NCBI GenBank assembly: GCA_965203685.1
Contig: OZ241908.1
Coordinates: 5,332,001 to 5,396,000, forward strand
Source of the DNA: VXYL01 sp965203685
GTDB lineage: Bacteria > Pseudomonadota > Gammaproteobacteria > Pseudomonadales > Azotimanducaceae
DNA length: 64,000 bases
Direction: 5' to 3'
Part shown: piece by piece, positions 9,800-17,998 of the stretch
Layout of the letters: every line of letters begins with the position of its first letter
Position numbering within the stretch: the first letter of the stretch is position 1
The notes under the pieces: generated by a model
The model's database searches: none
What the model saw: the letters and a program-made list of their open reading frames with translations, nothing else
Told to the model about the DNA's origin: nothing
Made by a program: the position numbers and the translations under genes

Positions 9800-10396
9800 G
9801 TGAAGACATTCGGGCTCGGCCTGCTGGCCGGCGTCGCCCTGACCCTGATCGTTGGCTCGGTCATGGCCATGACACCGGTCGGTCAACGCGCGTTGACCGG
9901 CGCATTCAACGTCGGCGCACGCTCCGAGGCCTCGACCGCACTCCAGGACCTCAAGGCACCGTCGTTCCCCGACGTTGTGTCATCCGCCGTCGAGTGGCGA
10001 TTGCGGGCAACCGACGGCACCGAGGCCGACATGGCGGACTTCTCCGAAGACGTCCTGTTCGTGAATCTCTGGGCCACGTGGTGCGCTCCCTGCATCGCCG
10101 AGATGCCCCACATCGAGGAACTGGCCGGCCGGTTCGCCGACGCCCAAGTCGCATTCCTCATCGTCTCCGAAGAGGATCCGGACACCGTGACGCCATTCGT
10201 CGAGGAGCAAGGCTGGCAACTGCCCATCTACACGGCAGAGGCGTTGCCGGCGATGTTTCAAACCGATGTCTTGCCGGCCACCTACGTCCTCGACGGGATG
10301 CGCGAGATGGTGTTCAAGCACGTCGGGATCGCACGTTGGGACGACCAGACCACGGTCGCATTCATCGAAAACCTGCTCAGGAGCAACGCGCAATGA
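9800..10396 (+). CDS. TlpA-like membrane-anchored thioredoxin
   Basis: 198 residues from GTG 9800. The N-terminal hydrophobic helix (LGLLAGVALTLIVGSVMA) is a signal anchor; the rest is a periplasmic thioredoxin fold with the active-site motif WATWCAPC near residue 95 and the cis-Pro segment DVLPATYVLDG. TlpA/ResA proteins reduce disulphides on exported proteins. It lies 41 bp after the diiron gene and its stop overlaps the start of the paralogue (ATGA). Its presence inside an otherwise cytoplasmic-looking operon is odd; the Cys-rich secreted protein at 14128-14505 is a possible client. Confidence 0.9.
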   Translation: MKTFGLGLLAGVALTLIVGSVMAMTPVGQRALTGAFNVGARSEASTALQDLKAPSFPDVVSSAVEWRLRATDGTEADMADFSEDVLFVNLWATWCAPCIAEMPHIEELAGRFADAQVAFLIVSEEDPDTVTPFVEEQGWQLPIYTAEALPAMFQTDVLPATYVLDGMREMVFKHVGIARWDDQTTVAFIENLLRSNAQ

Positions 10397-11475
10397 GTGA
10401 ATCGAGCGCCAAGGAGCAGCCTCAAGAGAAAGAAGCCGAGGCGCCCAAGTTCCAGCCCAAGTACAACTGGATGAACAAGACGCGATCCTGGGGGATGCGC
10501 GCCTTGCCCGGCAAAGCGGGCCTCAAGCTCGGTGACCTGAACATGGGCATCTACGGCGAGATTCCCATGCACTGGGACGACCAGAGCCGCAACCCGCGCG
10601 GTGCCGTTCCGCGCCGCGGCATGCCGCCGGTCGGCTACGCCATCCGCGACAAGGGTGGGCTGTGGGCAGACTGCGCAGCGGATCTCTACGAAGAAGCCAT
10701 CCAGCGCCGCTGGGCGCCCGCAACGGACGTCCCGTGGGACTCGATCAAGCCGCTTCCCGACGACGTCGAACATGCCGTCTGCCAGGTGTGCACGGAACTC
10801 ACGCAATTCGCCAACGTCGACATCGAGACCATTACCGGCTGGCAGCACCAGATGTCGTACGGGTATCACGAGGTGAAGCAGTACCTCGCCACGGCGACCT
10901 TCGACGCCGCCCGTCATTACGAGTGCTTCCGCAAACGCGCCCTTGTCAACGGCGGCGGCTTGGGACTCGAAGGTCCGGGCCAGGTGAATCGCATGATCCT
11001 CGAGAGTCGCGGCGGCTGGACCGAGGCCGTGGTCTACCTGTTCCTGGTTCGGGGCGTGTTTACCATGACCCTGTACCGCTACCTCGGCCGTTACGCCCAC
11101 AACGACGCCGAACGCTTCATCTACGGTCACGCACTCGCGGACAAGGCGCGACACGTCACCTACGCTCTCGACCACCTCAAGTTCGCGCTCGCCCATGTCG
11201 AGGACCAGCAACTCGTCACCGCAACGCTCCTCGCCATCGGCGACAACGGCTTTGCGCGCGACCTGCGCGATCCGGTGTTGAAAGAGGCCTTGGCCATCAT
11301 CTTCGGCGGCGGCATCGACGGTGCACGCCGCCAAGGCATGGAGGTCTACCACGCGCTGATGCGCGACTACGTCGACACCCACCTGGCGTACTGCGCCTGG
11401 CTCGACATCCCCCGCAACCCGGCAGCCTTTCCCCCGCCGTTGAACGAATACGTGGATGCTCCCACCGATGGCTAG
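10393..11475 (+). CDS. Ferritin-like paralogue lacking diiron ligands (pseudo-subunit)
   Basis: 360 residues; ATG 10393 overlaps the thioredoxin stop. It aligns along its length with the 8691 protein (shared PLPDDVEHA, FRKRALVNGGGL, an ND/NE-A-E helix and the spacing of both RH motifs). The position of E130 reads Gln, E164 reads Ala172 (DAARH), the E214/E225 positions read Gly, and E244 reads Lys251 (DKARH), while both histidines (H175, H254) remain. A Lys in the metal pocket makes iron binding there unlikely. The natural reading is a structural or regulatory partner of the active paralogue. The frame is intact, so this is a specialised gene and not decay. A longer upstream frame overlaps the thioredoxin gene and is not used. 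Confidence 0.8.
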   Translation: MSESSAKEQPQEKEAEAPKFQPKYNWMNKTRSWGMRALPGKAGLKLGDLNMGIYGEIPMHWDDQSRNPRGAVPRRGMPPVGYAIRDKGGLWADCAADLYEEAIQRRWAPATDVPWDSIKPLPDDVEHAVCQVCTELTQFANVDIETITGWQHQMSYGYHEVKQYLATATFDAARHYECFRKRALVNGGGLGLEGPGQVNRMILESRGGWTEAVVYLFLVRGVFTMTLYRYLGRYAHNDAERFIYGHALADKARHVTYALDHLKFALAHVEDQQLVTATLLAIGDNGFARDLRDPVLKEALAIIFGGGIDGARRQGMEVYHALMRDYVDTHLAYCAWLDIPRNPAAFPPPLNEYVDAPTDG

Positions 11476-11902
11476 GTTCCCGTCGGTCGACTGGTTCGAC
11501 GAGGTCCGCGGCGTGTTCAACGCCGACGATAGCTACCGCGGTGCCGGTGGCGGCACATGCAACTGCACGGCAGGCATGAAGATCGGCGACGACATCTTCG
11601 TTCTGACCTTCGAAGGGGTGGAGTGCTCTCGCGCGGTCGTGACCGACGAGTCCGCGCTTGATGACGTCGACTTCTACCTGGACATGCCGCCGAACGATTG
11701 GCTGGAGATGATCAAGAACATCGCCGCCAACGGCAGCGCCGACCTGCACCATACGCTGAACACGTTGGACCTTGACCGCGAAGACGGCTTGGCAACATCG
11801 CATCACGGCGACCAATACCGGGAAGACCTGTTCTTCCGCTACAACCAGACCTTGCAGTTCTTCTTCGACGCATCTGCGAGGGTCAAATCCGAGTTCGCGT
11901 AG
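11468..11902 (+). CDS. SCP2-like small protein 1
   Basis: 144 residues from ATG 11468, overlapping the previous stop by 8 bp. The pattern of a beta-sheet followed by DFYLDMPPNDWLEMIKNIA and LHHTLNTLDLD resembles sterol-carrier-protein-2 type lipid or acyl-CoA binding folds (a D/E-M-P/T-x-x-W element). It aligns with the next gene over most of its length, so the two are tandem paralogues. Distinctive here is a short CNC motif (GGGTCNCTAG) absent from its partner. It has no signal peptide and presumably acts with the diiron pair, for example as substrate carrier; that link rests only on operon position. Confidence 0.6.
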   Translation: MARFPSVDWFDEVRGVFNADDSYRGAGGGTCNCTAGMKIGDDIFVLTFEGVECSRAVVTDESALDDVDFYLDMPPNDWLEMIKNIAANGSADLHHTLNTLDLDREDGLATSHHGDQYREDLFFRYNQTLQFFFDASARVKSEFA

Positions 11903-11918
11903 CTCGAAAAGGGGACAC

Positions 11919-12305
11919 ATGGCGCAACTGGACTGGCTACCCACCGCACAAGCGGCACTCAACGATGATCCGGCATTCCGGAAACTCGGCTCGACCGACC
12001 TCGTGCTCGGCCTAAAGTCGGGCCGCGCGGTGCGCCGCGTCGTCTTTGAGGCGTTCGAGATCGCCTCGGTCGACGAGACGGACGAGACGGCGTTGCGCGA
12101 TTGCGACCTCGTGATCGAGATGACACCCCGCGAGTGGACGAACTACCTGCGGCGACGCGCCAAAGGCACGGGGCCGACCCTTGTGAGCCTGAATCTAGAC
12201 CGCGACATCGTGCGCGCGTCCAATCCCTTCGACGGGCTGAAGTTCGACCGCTACCACCTGTCGCTGCAAGCGCTCGTCGACCAAGGCGCACAGTCGGTCG
12301 CCTAA
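11919..12305 (+). CDS. SCP2-like small protein 2
   Basis: 128 residues from ATG 11919, with AAAAGGGG upstream as ribosome site. It shares with the preceding gene the N-terminal DW, the DLVIEMTPREW element and the LNLDRD strand, and ends in a helix typical of the SCP2-like fold. The pair mirrors the paired diiron proteins just upstream, suggesting two matched subunit types. The fold call is by pattern and not certain. It ends 26 bp before the FmdB gene. Confidence 0.6.
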   Translation: MAQLDWLPTAQAALNDDPAFRKLGSTDLVLGLKSGRAVRRVVFEAFEIASVDETDETALRDCDLVIEMTPREWTNYLRRRAKGTGPTLVSLNLDRDIVRASNPFDGLKFDRYHLSLQALVDQGAQSVA

Positions 12306-12331
12306 AGCCACCGCTTGCCTCCGGAAAAAGG

Positions 12332-12613
12332 GTGCCGATCTACGAGTATCGCTGCGGAAAGTGCGGTGCCGTGACCGGCCAGTTGGCGTCGATACGCGCT
12401 ATACCGGTGGACATCGCCTGCGAGCAGTGTGGCGCACGCGCCGGGCGCATCGTGTCACGACCGTCCATCCAACTGTCGGCGAAGTCGAAGGTGGGACGAC
12501 TCGATCCCAAGTACGACAAGATGGTCGACCAGGCGATGAAGAACACGACGAGCGCCGATCCCGACCGCTTGATCAATCGCAGGGGAGACATCGCGAAAGG
12601 CCGGCCGGACTGA
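12332..12613 (+). CDS. FmdB-family zinc ribbon protein
   Basis: 93 residues from GTG 12332, with GGAAAAAGG directly upstream. It begins MPIYEYRCGKCG, the standard FmdB/CxxC_CXXC_SSSS opening, with the second knuckle IACEQCG, giving a four-Cys zinc ribbon in the first 40 residues and a polar basic tail. FmdB proteins are small putative regulators often next to amidase or oxygenase genes; their action is not well defined. It is part of the 8691-14505 operon. Confidence 0.85.
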   Translation: MPIYEYRCGKCGAVTGQLASIRAIPVDIACEQCGARAGRIVSRPSIQLSAKSKVGRLDPKYDKMVDQAMKNTTSADPDRLINRRGDIAKGRPD

Positions 12614-12658
12614 CGCGCACCCCCGATCAGGCAAGCGTAAGGCACAAGGACGGATCAC

Positions 12659-14131
12659 ATGGCCGGCTGGCTGATCGAGCATTGGTTCGCGGGCGTCCTG
12701 TTCGTCGTCTATACCGGGTTTCTCGTCGTCCATGCGCGGGCGGGCCTGCGCGCCGGCAAGACGGCATCGGGTTTCCTCGTCGGCGGCCGCAGCATGAGCG
12801 GCGCGGTCGTCGGCGTCTCGTTCTACGCCACGTTCGCGAGCACCAACAGCTACATCGGCCACGCCGGCAAGGGCTACGAATACGGATTGCCGTGGCTCAC
12901 CATGGCAATTCTGCTCGTGGTGTTCGCGTGGCTGTCCTGGCGACTGGTCGCGCCGCGCATGCGGCGGTTCACGGCGGCGTGGGGATCGCTCACCGTGCCG
13001 GACTTCCTCGCGGTGCGTTTCGCCTCCGAGCACGTGCGCCTCGCCGCTGGCATCGTCATCGCTTTTGCCAGCGTTCTCTACCTGGTCGCCGTCTTCAAAG
13101 GTGCCGGGAACCTCCTGCAGGTCTTTCTCGGCATCCCGTATCGAACCGCTGTGCTCGCCACATTGGTCTTGATCGTCGCCTACACGTCCGTCGGCGGCTT
13201 CCTATCCGTCGTGCGGACCGACGTCGTCCAGGGCGTGCTCATGTTGATCGGCTCGGTGCTGCTGTTCGTCTTCATCACCCATGCCGCGGGCGGCGTCACC
13301 GCAATCAAGGACGTCGCGACCACGGCAGAAACCGCGCCCTTGTTCGAACTGAACGCGGGCATCCCGTTCATCGTGCTGCTCGGCATCGCCTTCGCCGGGT
13401 CCTTGAAGCTGCTCGTCGATCCCCGCCAAGTCACGCGGTTCTACGGACTGCGCGACGAGGCCAGCGTCCGGGTCGGTATCTGGGTCGCCGTCGGGGGCAT
13501 CCTCGTCATCCAGTTCTGCCTTTTCCCCATCGGCCTGTACGCGCACCTCTTGCTCGAAGGCGTCAACGACACCGACCTTGTCGTGCCGACCCTCGTCGGA
13601 TCGACGGACGTGTTCCCCACGCTGGTGAGCGACTTCCTGGTGATCGCCATCCTCGCCGCCGCGATGTCGTCATTGGACAGCGTGCTGCTTGTGGCCGCGT
13701 CCGTGACCGCCCGCGACATCATCGGGTTCCGGCGCACCTCCCGGGAGCATCCGCGCATCGTCCAATGGACACGGCTCGGCGTGATCGCCTTCGCGCTCGT
13801 GTCGGCCCTCGTGGCCCTGGACCCGCCGGGCGGGATCGTCGAGTTGACGATCTTCTCCGGCAGCCTGTTCGCGGTCTGCTTCGTGCCGACGATCCTGCTC
13901 GGCCTGCACTGGCGGCGGGGTAACGCGGCCGCCGCTCTCGCCGCGTTCGGCATCGGCGTCGGGGTCCTGTTCGGCTGGTTGGCCGCCGGTCTCGCGGACA
14001 TCGTCCACGAGGTATTCCCCGCGCTGCTTGCATCCACCACCGCGTACATGGTTATCTCGGCTTGCGGCAAGGCGGTTGCCGATCCGCAAGTGCTCAAAGC
14101 CTGGGAACCAACTCACGGGAGGCTCCCATGA
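12659..14131 (+). CDS. Sodium:solute symporter (SSS family)
   Basis: 490 residues, about 13 predicted membrane helices, length normal for the SSS family. Helix 1-2 features (FLVGGRSMSGAVVGVSFYATFASTNSYIGHAGKGYEYG) match the unwound substrate/sodium region of vSGLT/PutP-type carriers, and AMSSLDSVLLVAASVTARD is the conserved TM8 sodium-2 site sequence. It imports an organic solute with Na+; the substrate is unknown. Its stop overlaps the start of the small secreted protein (ATGA). If the operon is functional it may bring in the substrate of the diiron enzyme. Confidence 0.9.
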   Translation: MAGWLIEHWFAGVLFVVYTGFLVVHARAGLRAGKTASGFLVGGRSMSGAVVGVSFYATFASTNSYIGHAGKGYEYGLPWLTMAILLVVFAWLSWRLVAPRMRRFTAAWGSLTVPDFLAVRFASEHVRLAAGIVIAFASVLYLVAVFKGAGNLLQVFLGIPYRTAVLATLVLIVAYTSVGGFLSVVRTDVVQGVLMLIGSVLLFVFITHAAGGVTAIKDVATTAETAPLFELNAGIPFIVLLGIAFAGSLKLLVDPRQVTRFYGLRDEASVRVGIWVAVGGILVIQFCLFPIGLYAHLLLEGVNDTDLVVPTLVGSTDVFPTLVSDFLVIAILAAAMSSLDSVLLVAASVTARDIIGFRRTSREHPRIVQWTRLGVIAFALVSALVALDPPGGIVELTIFSGSLFAVCFVPTILLGLHWRRGNAAAALAAFGIGVGVLFGWLAAGLADIVHEVFPALLASTTAYMVISACGKAVADPQVLKAWEPTHGRLP

Positions 14132-14505
14132 AAATCACCCAAGCGTTGCTCGTGGTCGCCGTCGTCCTAGGTACCGGCCCGATGTCGTCGGGTGCAGTCA
14201 ACCCGACCACCGGCATTGGCTCGTCGCCCGGCGGCGGCGGGTTCACGTGGGGCGTTGGCGTCGGTTCGACATGTACCGACGTCGTCGACAAGATTCGACG
14301 CAACTGGTTCGACGTCAGAGGCGTGATCGCACCGAAGTCCAAGTCCATGCGGCCCCGGTCGCGGGACTTCTACTGCGTCTCGCCCTACTACACCCAGGAC
14401 GCTCACCCGAAGGTGGTGTCCATGGCGACCGGTCTGAAGTGCTTCGACCTGAACGGCCAGGGTTTCTGCTGCGACGACCAACTGCGCGAGTGTGCGACGA
14501 TGTAG
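14128..14505 (+). CDS. Small secreted Cys-rich protein, family not recognised
   Basis: 125 residues from ATG 14128, chosen for the strong GGGAGG seven bases upstream and a clear signal peptide (ALLVVAVVLGTGPMSSGA). The mature part has a Gly-rich stretch and six cysteines, including a CC pair near the C-terminus (GFCCDDQLREC), so probably three disulphides. Translationally coupled to the symporter. A periplasmic or secreted binding role is possible; the TlpA-like thioredoxin in the same operon could service its disulphides. No family recognised. Confidence 0.65.
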   Translation: MKITQALLVVAVVLGTGPMSSGAVNPTTGIGSSPGGGGFTWGVGVGSTCTDVVDKIRRNWFDVRGVIAPKSKSMRPRSRDFYCVSPYYTQDAHPKVVSMATGLKCFDLNGQGFCCDDQLRECATM

Positions 14506-14530
14506 GCGGCGTTACGCCGTAGCGTAAGGA

Positions 14531-14576
14531 CAAGACATCGAACGGTGCGGGTCGCATGCCCGCACGCGGTGTCTTG
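14531..14576 (+). terminator. Long two-part hairpin ending the diiron operon
   Basis: CAAGACA (14531-14537) pairs with TGTCTTG (14570-14576), and inside it GTGCGGG (14545-14551) pairs with CCCGCAC (14559-14565). The structure lies 25 bp after the last operon gene and before the CoA-transferase gene. It lacks a U-run, so it could also stabilise the mRNA 3' end. Confidence 0.6.
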
Positions 14577-14608
14577 TTGCCATAGCAGCTAAGAGTTAGG
14601 AGTCCGCC

Positions 14609-15832
14609 ATGCCGGGACCGCTCGACGGCGTTCGCGTCGTCGATTTCACAACGATGATCGCAGGCCCCTACGGGACGATGATCCTCGCCGACCAGGGCGC
14701 CGATGTCATCAAGGTCGAAGCGCCACTGCGCAGCGATCACGTGCGTCGCGCCGGTTACGGCCAGCGGCACTTCTCGGCCGCGTTCGTCAACAACAACCGC
14801 AACAAGCGCTCGATCACCGTGGACGCCAAGTCGCCCGCAGGCAAGCAGGTCATCCTCGATCTCGCCCGTACCGCCGACGTCTTCGTGCAGAACTTCCGTC
14901 CCGGCGTCATGGCCCGTCTCGGTATCGACTACGACGATCTCAAGGCCGTCAATCCCAAGATCATCTACCTGTCCATGAGTGGCTGGGGCGAGACCGGTCC
15001 CTTTGCCCACAAGCCGGTGTACGACCCCATCATCCAGGCCTTGTCCGGGCTCGCCAGCGTACAGGCCGGTGCCGACAATGCGCGCCCGCGACTGATCCGC
15101 ACCATCCTGCCCGACAAGCTCACCGGCATCACCGCCTCGCAAGCGGTCTCCGCCGCGCTCTTCGCACGGGAACGCACCGGCGAGGGCCAGCACGTCCGCC
15201 TGTCCATGCTCGATTCCGTGGTCGCCTTCATGTGGTCGTCGGACATGGGCAGCCAGACCTTCGTCGGCAAAGAGGTGGATGTCGCCCGGGCCGCCACCTT
15301 CATCGACCTGATCTACGAGACCAAGAGCGGCTACATCAGCATCTCGGTGATGAGCAACGATCAGTGGCAGGGCCTCTGCGCGGCCGTCGGCCACCCCGAA
15401 TGGCTCGACGACGAACGCTTCAAGACGCCGGGCGGTCGCGACCGCTACGCCGACGAGCGCCTCGAACTCACGCAGTCAGCCCTGTACGACAAGACCGCCG
15501 AAGAGTGGCTCGGCATCCTCGAGGAGGCCGGCGTCCCCTGTGCACCGGTATTGACGCGCAGCCAGATGGTTCAGCACGAGCAGGTCCAGGCCAGCGGCAT
15601 CGTCGTTGAAACCGAACACCCGCGCGCCGGTTTGCTGCGCCAGACGCGCAACGCCGCCCGGTTCGAGGCCACCGTGCCGGAAATCCGCTACGGGGCACCG
15701 CATCTCGGCGAGCACACGGCGGAAATCCTGACCGAACTTGGCTACGACAACGAGCAACAGGCGGCCTTGCTGCACGACGGCGTCGTGAGCATGGCCGACG
15801 ATGCGATCGAGGAGGGTACGCACAATGGTTGA
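14609..15832 (+). CDS. CaiB/BaiF (class III) CoA-transferase
   Basis: 407 residues, normal for the family. The N-terminal GVRVVDFTTMIAGPYGTMILADQGADVIKVE is the class III signature, and Asp169 (LPDKLTG) is at the catalytic aspartate position known from formyl-CoA transferase. The enzyme moves CoA between carboxylic acids; the substrate is not evident. Start ATG is preceded by TAGGAGT. Its 3' end overlaps the first PhyH gene by 8 bp, so CoA-ester formation and oxygenation of the product are plausibly linked. It could also be a racemase of the same fold. Confidence 0.9.
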   Translation: MPGPLDGVRVVDFTTMIAGPYGTMILADQGADVIKVEAPLRSDHVRRAGYGQRHFSAAFVNNNRNKRSITVDAKSPAGKQVILDLARTADVFVQNFRPGVMARLGIDYDDLKAVNPKIIYLSMSGWGETGPFAHKPVYDPIIQALSGLASVQAGADNARPRLIRTILPDKLTGITASQAVSAALFARERTGEGQHVRLSMLDSVVAFMWSSDMGSQTFVGKEVDVARAATFIDLIYETKSGYISISVMSNDQWQGLCAAVGHPEWLDDERFKTPGGRDRYADERLELTQSALYDKTAEEWLGILEEAGVPCAPVLTRSQMVQHEQVQASGIVVETEHPRAGLLRQTRNAARFEATVPEIRYGAPHLGEHTAEILTELGYDNEQQAALLHDGVVSMADDAIEEGTHNG

Positions 15833-16931
15833 CGGCTCCATGGAACGGGCTTTCGCCCAGGCTGAACACGACGCGCTGGCCTTAGGCAATCGCGGCCCCC
15901 TGCTTATCGACGCGGATGGCCGCGTCGACCAGGGCATCCTCGACACCTATTGGCGCACGGGGTTCTACATTTTCGAGGGCGTGCTCGATCAAGCCGAAAT
16001 AGCCGAACTCCAGCAAGAGTTCCACGAACTGACGGCCAGGGCACCCGCGGTGAGTGGTTGCGACACGGATCGCGCGGGACGGCCCGCCATCGGCGACGAG
16101 GACCTGCGCAAGCTGTTCCGGTTCGTCAAGCCGCTGACCGATCCCTACGGGGCCACGGACACGACCAACGGCCGCTACCAGGTCAGGATGCGCGAGCCGG
16201 AGCGACCTGCCGACGCGCCGCCGGAAGTCCTCCTGCAGATCGGCGGCATCCTGCAGTTCTCCGACACGGCGCTACGCATCTACGGCCACCCCAAGTTGAT
16301 GGCGGTCACCGAAGCGGTGAACGGCCCGGACTTCACGCCGTTCACCGAGGTGATCTGGGTCAAGCAGGCGCGCCTCGGCGCCGCGGTGTCCTGGCACCAG
16401 GACGGCACGACGCACTGGGACAGTCCGGATCTCGACCAGGGCACGCACGGCTTCAACTACATGGTGAACCTGTATCCGACGAAGGCCGAGAACGCGCTCT
16501 GGGTCGTGCCCGGAACGCACAAGGACGGCAAGGCCGACATCCCCGCGATGGTGGCCGCGAGCGGCTCGGATCGCCTGGACGGTGCCGTCCCGATGCTCTG
16601 CAAGCCCGGCGATGTCGCGATCTGCAGCCGCCAGGTCGTCCACGGCTCGTTCCCGAACACGTCCGACACGCCGCGCGCGACCTTCGTCTTCGGTTTCCAC
16701 CGCCGTTCATCGGTGGACGGCGTCAAGGGCTGGGCGGGCGAGCCCTACAGTGACGAGTCGATCCGCTCCTCGAGCCGCATCATCCCGCTCGCGATCGACG
16801 CCCGCCGCCAGCGCCATCCAGACGAGGAATCGTACGTCTACCAGCCGTTCGAGGACGACCCGATCGCGTTCAACGAGACCACCCGCCGCGAGGTGCTGCG
16901 CAACTATCAACGGCGCATGATCGGCATCTGA
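15825..16931 (+). CDS. Phytanoyl-CoA dioxygenase (PhyH) family protein 1
   Basis: 368 residues from ATG 15825, with GAGGAGGG upstream. The Fe(II)/2-oxoglutarate facial triad is visible: H191 and D193 (WHQDG) and H273 (VVHGSFPN), followed by the 2OG-binding Arg in TPRATFVF. Such enzymes hydroxylate acyl-CoAs or natural products, and paralogues are abundant in marine bacteria. It sits between a CoA-transferase and a second, divergent PhyH gene one base downstream, so an acyl-CoA or related metabolite is a reasonable substrate. Confidence 0.85.
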   Translation: MVDGSMERAFAQAEHDALALGNRGPLLIDADGRVDQGILDTYWRTGFYIFEGVLDQAEIAELQQEFHELTARAPAVSGCDTDRAGRPAIGDEDLRKLFRFVKPLTDPYGATDTTNGRYQVRMREPERPADAPPEVLLQIGGILQFSDTALRIYGHPKLMAVTEAVNGPDFTPFTEVIWVKQARLGAAVSWHQDGTTHWDSPDLDQGTHGFNYMVNLYPTKAENALWVVPGTHKDGKADIPAMVAASGSDRLDGAVPMLCKPGDVAICSRQVVHGSFPNTSDTPRATFVFGFHRRSSVDGVKGWAGEPYSDESIRSSSRIIPLAIDARRQRHPDEESYVYQPFEDDPIAFNETTRREVLRNYQRRMIGI

Positions 16932-16932
16932 G

Positions 16933-17991
16933 ATGGCGAAAGCGCACCTGACGGAGGAACAGAAGCGCGACTTCGTCCGTGACGGATACGTCGTCATCAA
17001 GAACGCCGTCCCGGACGACCTCGTGGAAACGGCGCGCGACATCATCAGCGCCGGCATGCCGGCGAGCGAGCGGCGGCTATTGGCACCCGCTGAACTCGCC
17101 ACCCATCCCGACGTCATCCGGCTATTCCACGAAACCCGCCTCGCCGAGATCATGCGCACCGAGATGGGGCCGTTTCCCGACGTGGTGAGCTGCCAAATCG
17201 CCGTCACGCCGCCGTTCGACCGCTTGGGCGGCATACCCGGGCCGCACGTCGACGGCAGTTGGGGAGGAGCGATCCCGTCGAGCGCCGACGAGATCGATCC
17301 GATCAAGGGCAGACCGCTCGATACCGCGCGGTACTTCGGCGAGAACGACGACCGGCGCGGCACCAACGACGGAACGCTCTGGCAGGATCCGGACAGGCGG
17401 ATCTCCCTCGGCAGCTATACCGCGCTAGTCGGCGTCGCCCTCAACGACCAACTCGAGCCCGGCAACGGCCAACTCGGCGTTCTCAAGGGCATGCACGAGG
17501 ACGTCGAGGCCGCGTTCCGCATGCAACGCGACAGCGGGGGCGTCATCGGCCCGGAAGGACCAGGCTGGCCACGGATCAAGATCCGCGAAGACGGTCGACC
17601 GTTCCTAAACGGCTTGCCTGAGACCGTGCGGGCCAAGGCCCTGGAGGCCGCTGAGGATCTCCCGACCATTCCGGGCTGGCCGTGGCGGGAAGTCACTCCC
17701 GTGCTGCTTGGTGCCGGCGATGCCGTCATCGCCCTGCACGCCTGCCCGCACACGGCGACACCGAATCTCGGGCCAAATGCGCGCATGAACCTGTACTTCC
17801 GCATACGCCGCTGGCGCGAAGGGAATCCGCATGAGGGGACCCGGCGGGTGGGACACGGGGTCAGCGACCACCCGGATCGCGGCTACTACGGCCAGTTCCT
17901 CGACTATCCGCCGGAGTACGACGCCTGGGGAACGTCGATCGCCAAGCTGTGCGACCACTGGTCGGAGTGGGACTTCGTGACCTCCCGGTAA
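16933..17991 (+). CDS. PhyH family protein 2
   Basis: 352 residues, starting one base after the previous stop. H105 and D107 (PHVDGSW) and H273 (CPHTATPN) form the iron triad. The N-terminus (LTEEQKRDFVRDGYVVIKNAVP) and C-terminal SDHPDRG...GEW-type region align with the PhyH protein at 62486, and much less with its direct neighbour. The two PhyH genes of this operon are thus from different branches and probably catalyse different steps. Confidence 0.85.
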   Translation: MAKAHLTEEQKRDFVRDGYVVIKNAVPDDLVETARDIISAGMPASERRLLAPAELATHPDVIRLFHETRLAEIMRTEMGPFPDVVSCQIAVTPPFDRLGGIPGPHVDGSWGGAIPSSADEIDPIKGRPLDTARYFGENDDRRGTNDGTLWQDPDRRISLGSYTALVGVALNDQLEPGNGQLGVLKGMHEDVEAAFRMQRDSGGVIGPEGPGWPRIKIREDGRPFLNGLPETVRAKALEAAEDLPTIPGWPWREVTPVLLGAGDAVIALHACPHTATPNLGPNARMNLYFRIRRWREGNPHEGTRRVGHGVSDHPDRGYYGQFLDYPPEYDAWGTSIAKLCDHWSEWDFVTSR

Positions 17992-17998
17992 AGGCCGG

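Noticed and set aside
12361..13923. 520-codon plus-strand frame overlapping the FmdB and symporter genes
   Set aside because: Arg-rich shadow; the FmdB zinc ribbon and SSS helices are in other frames.
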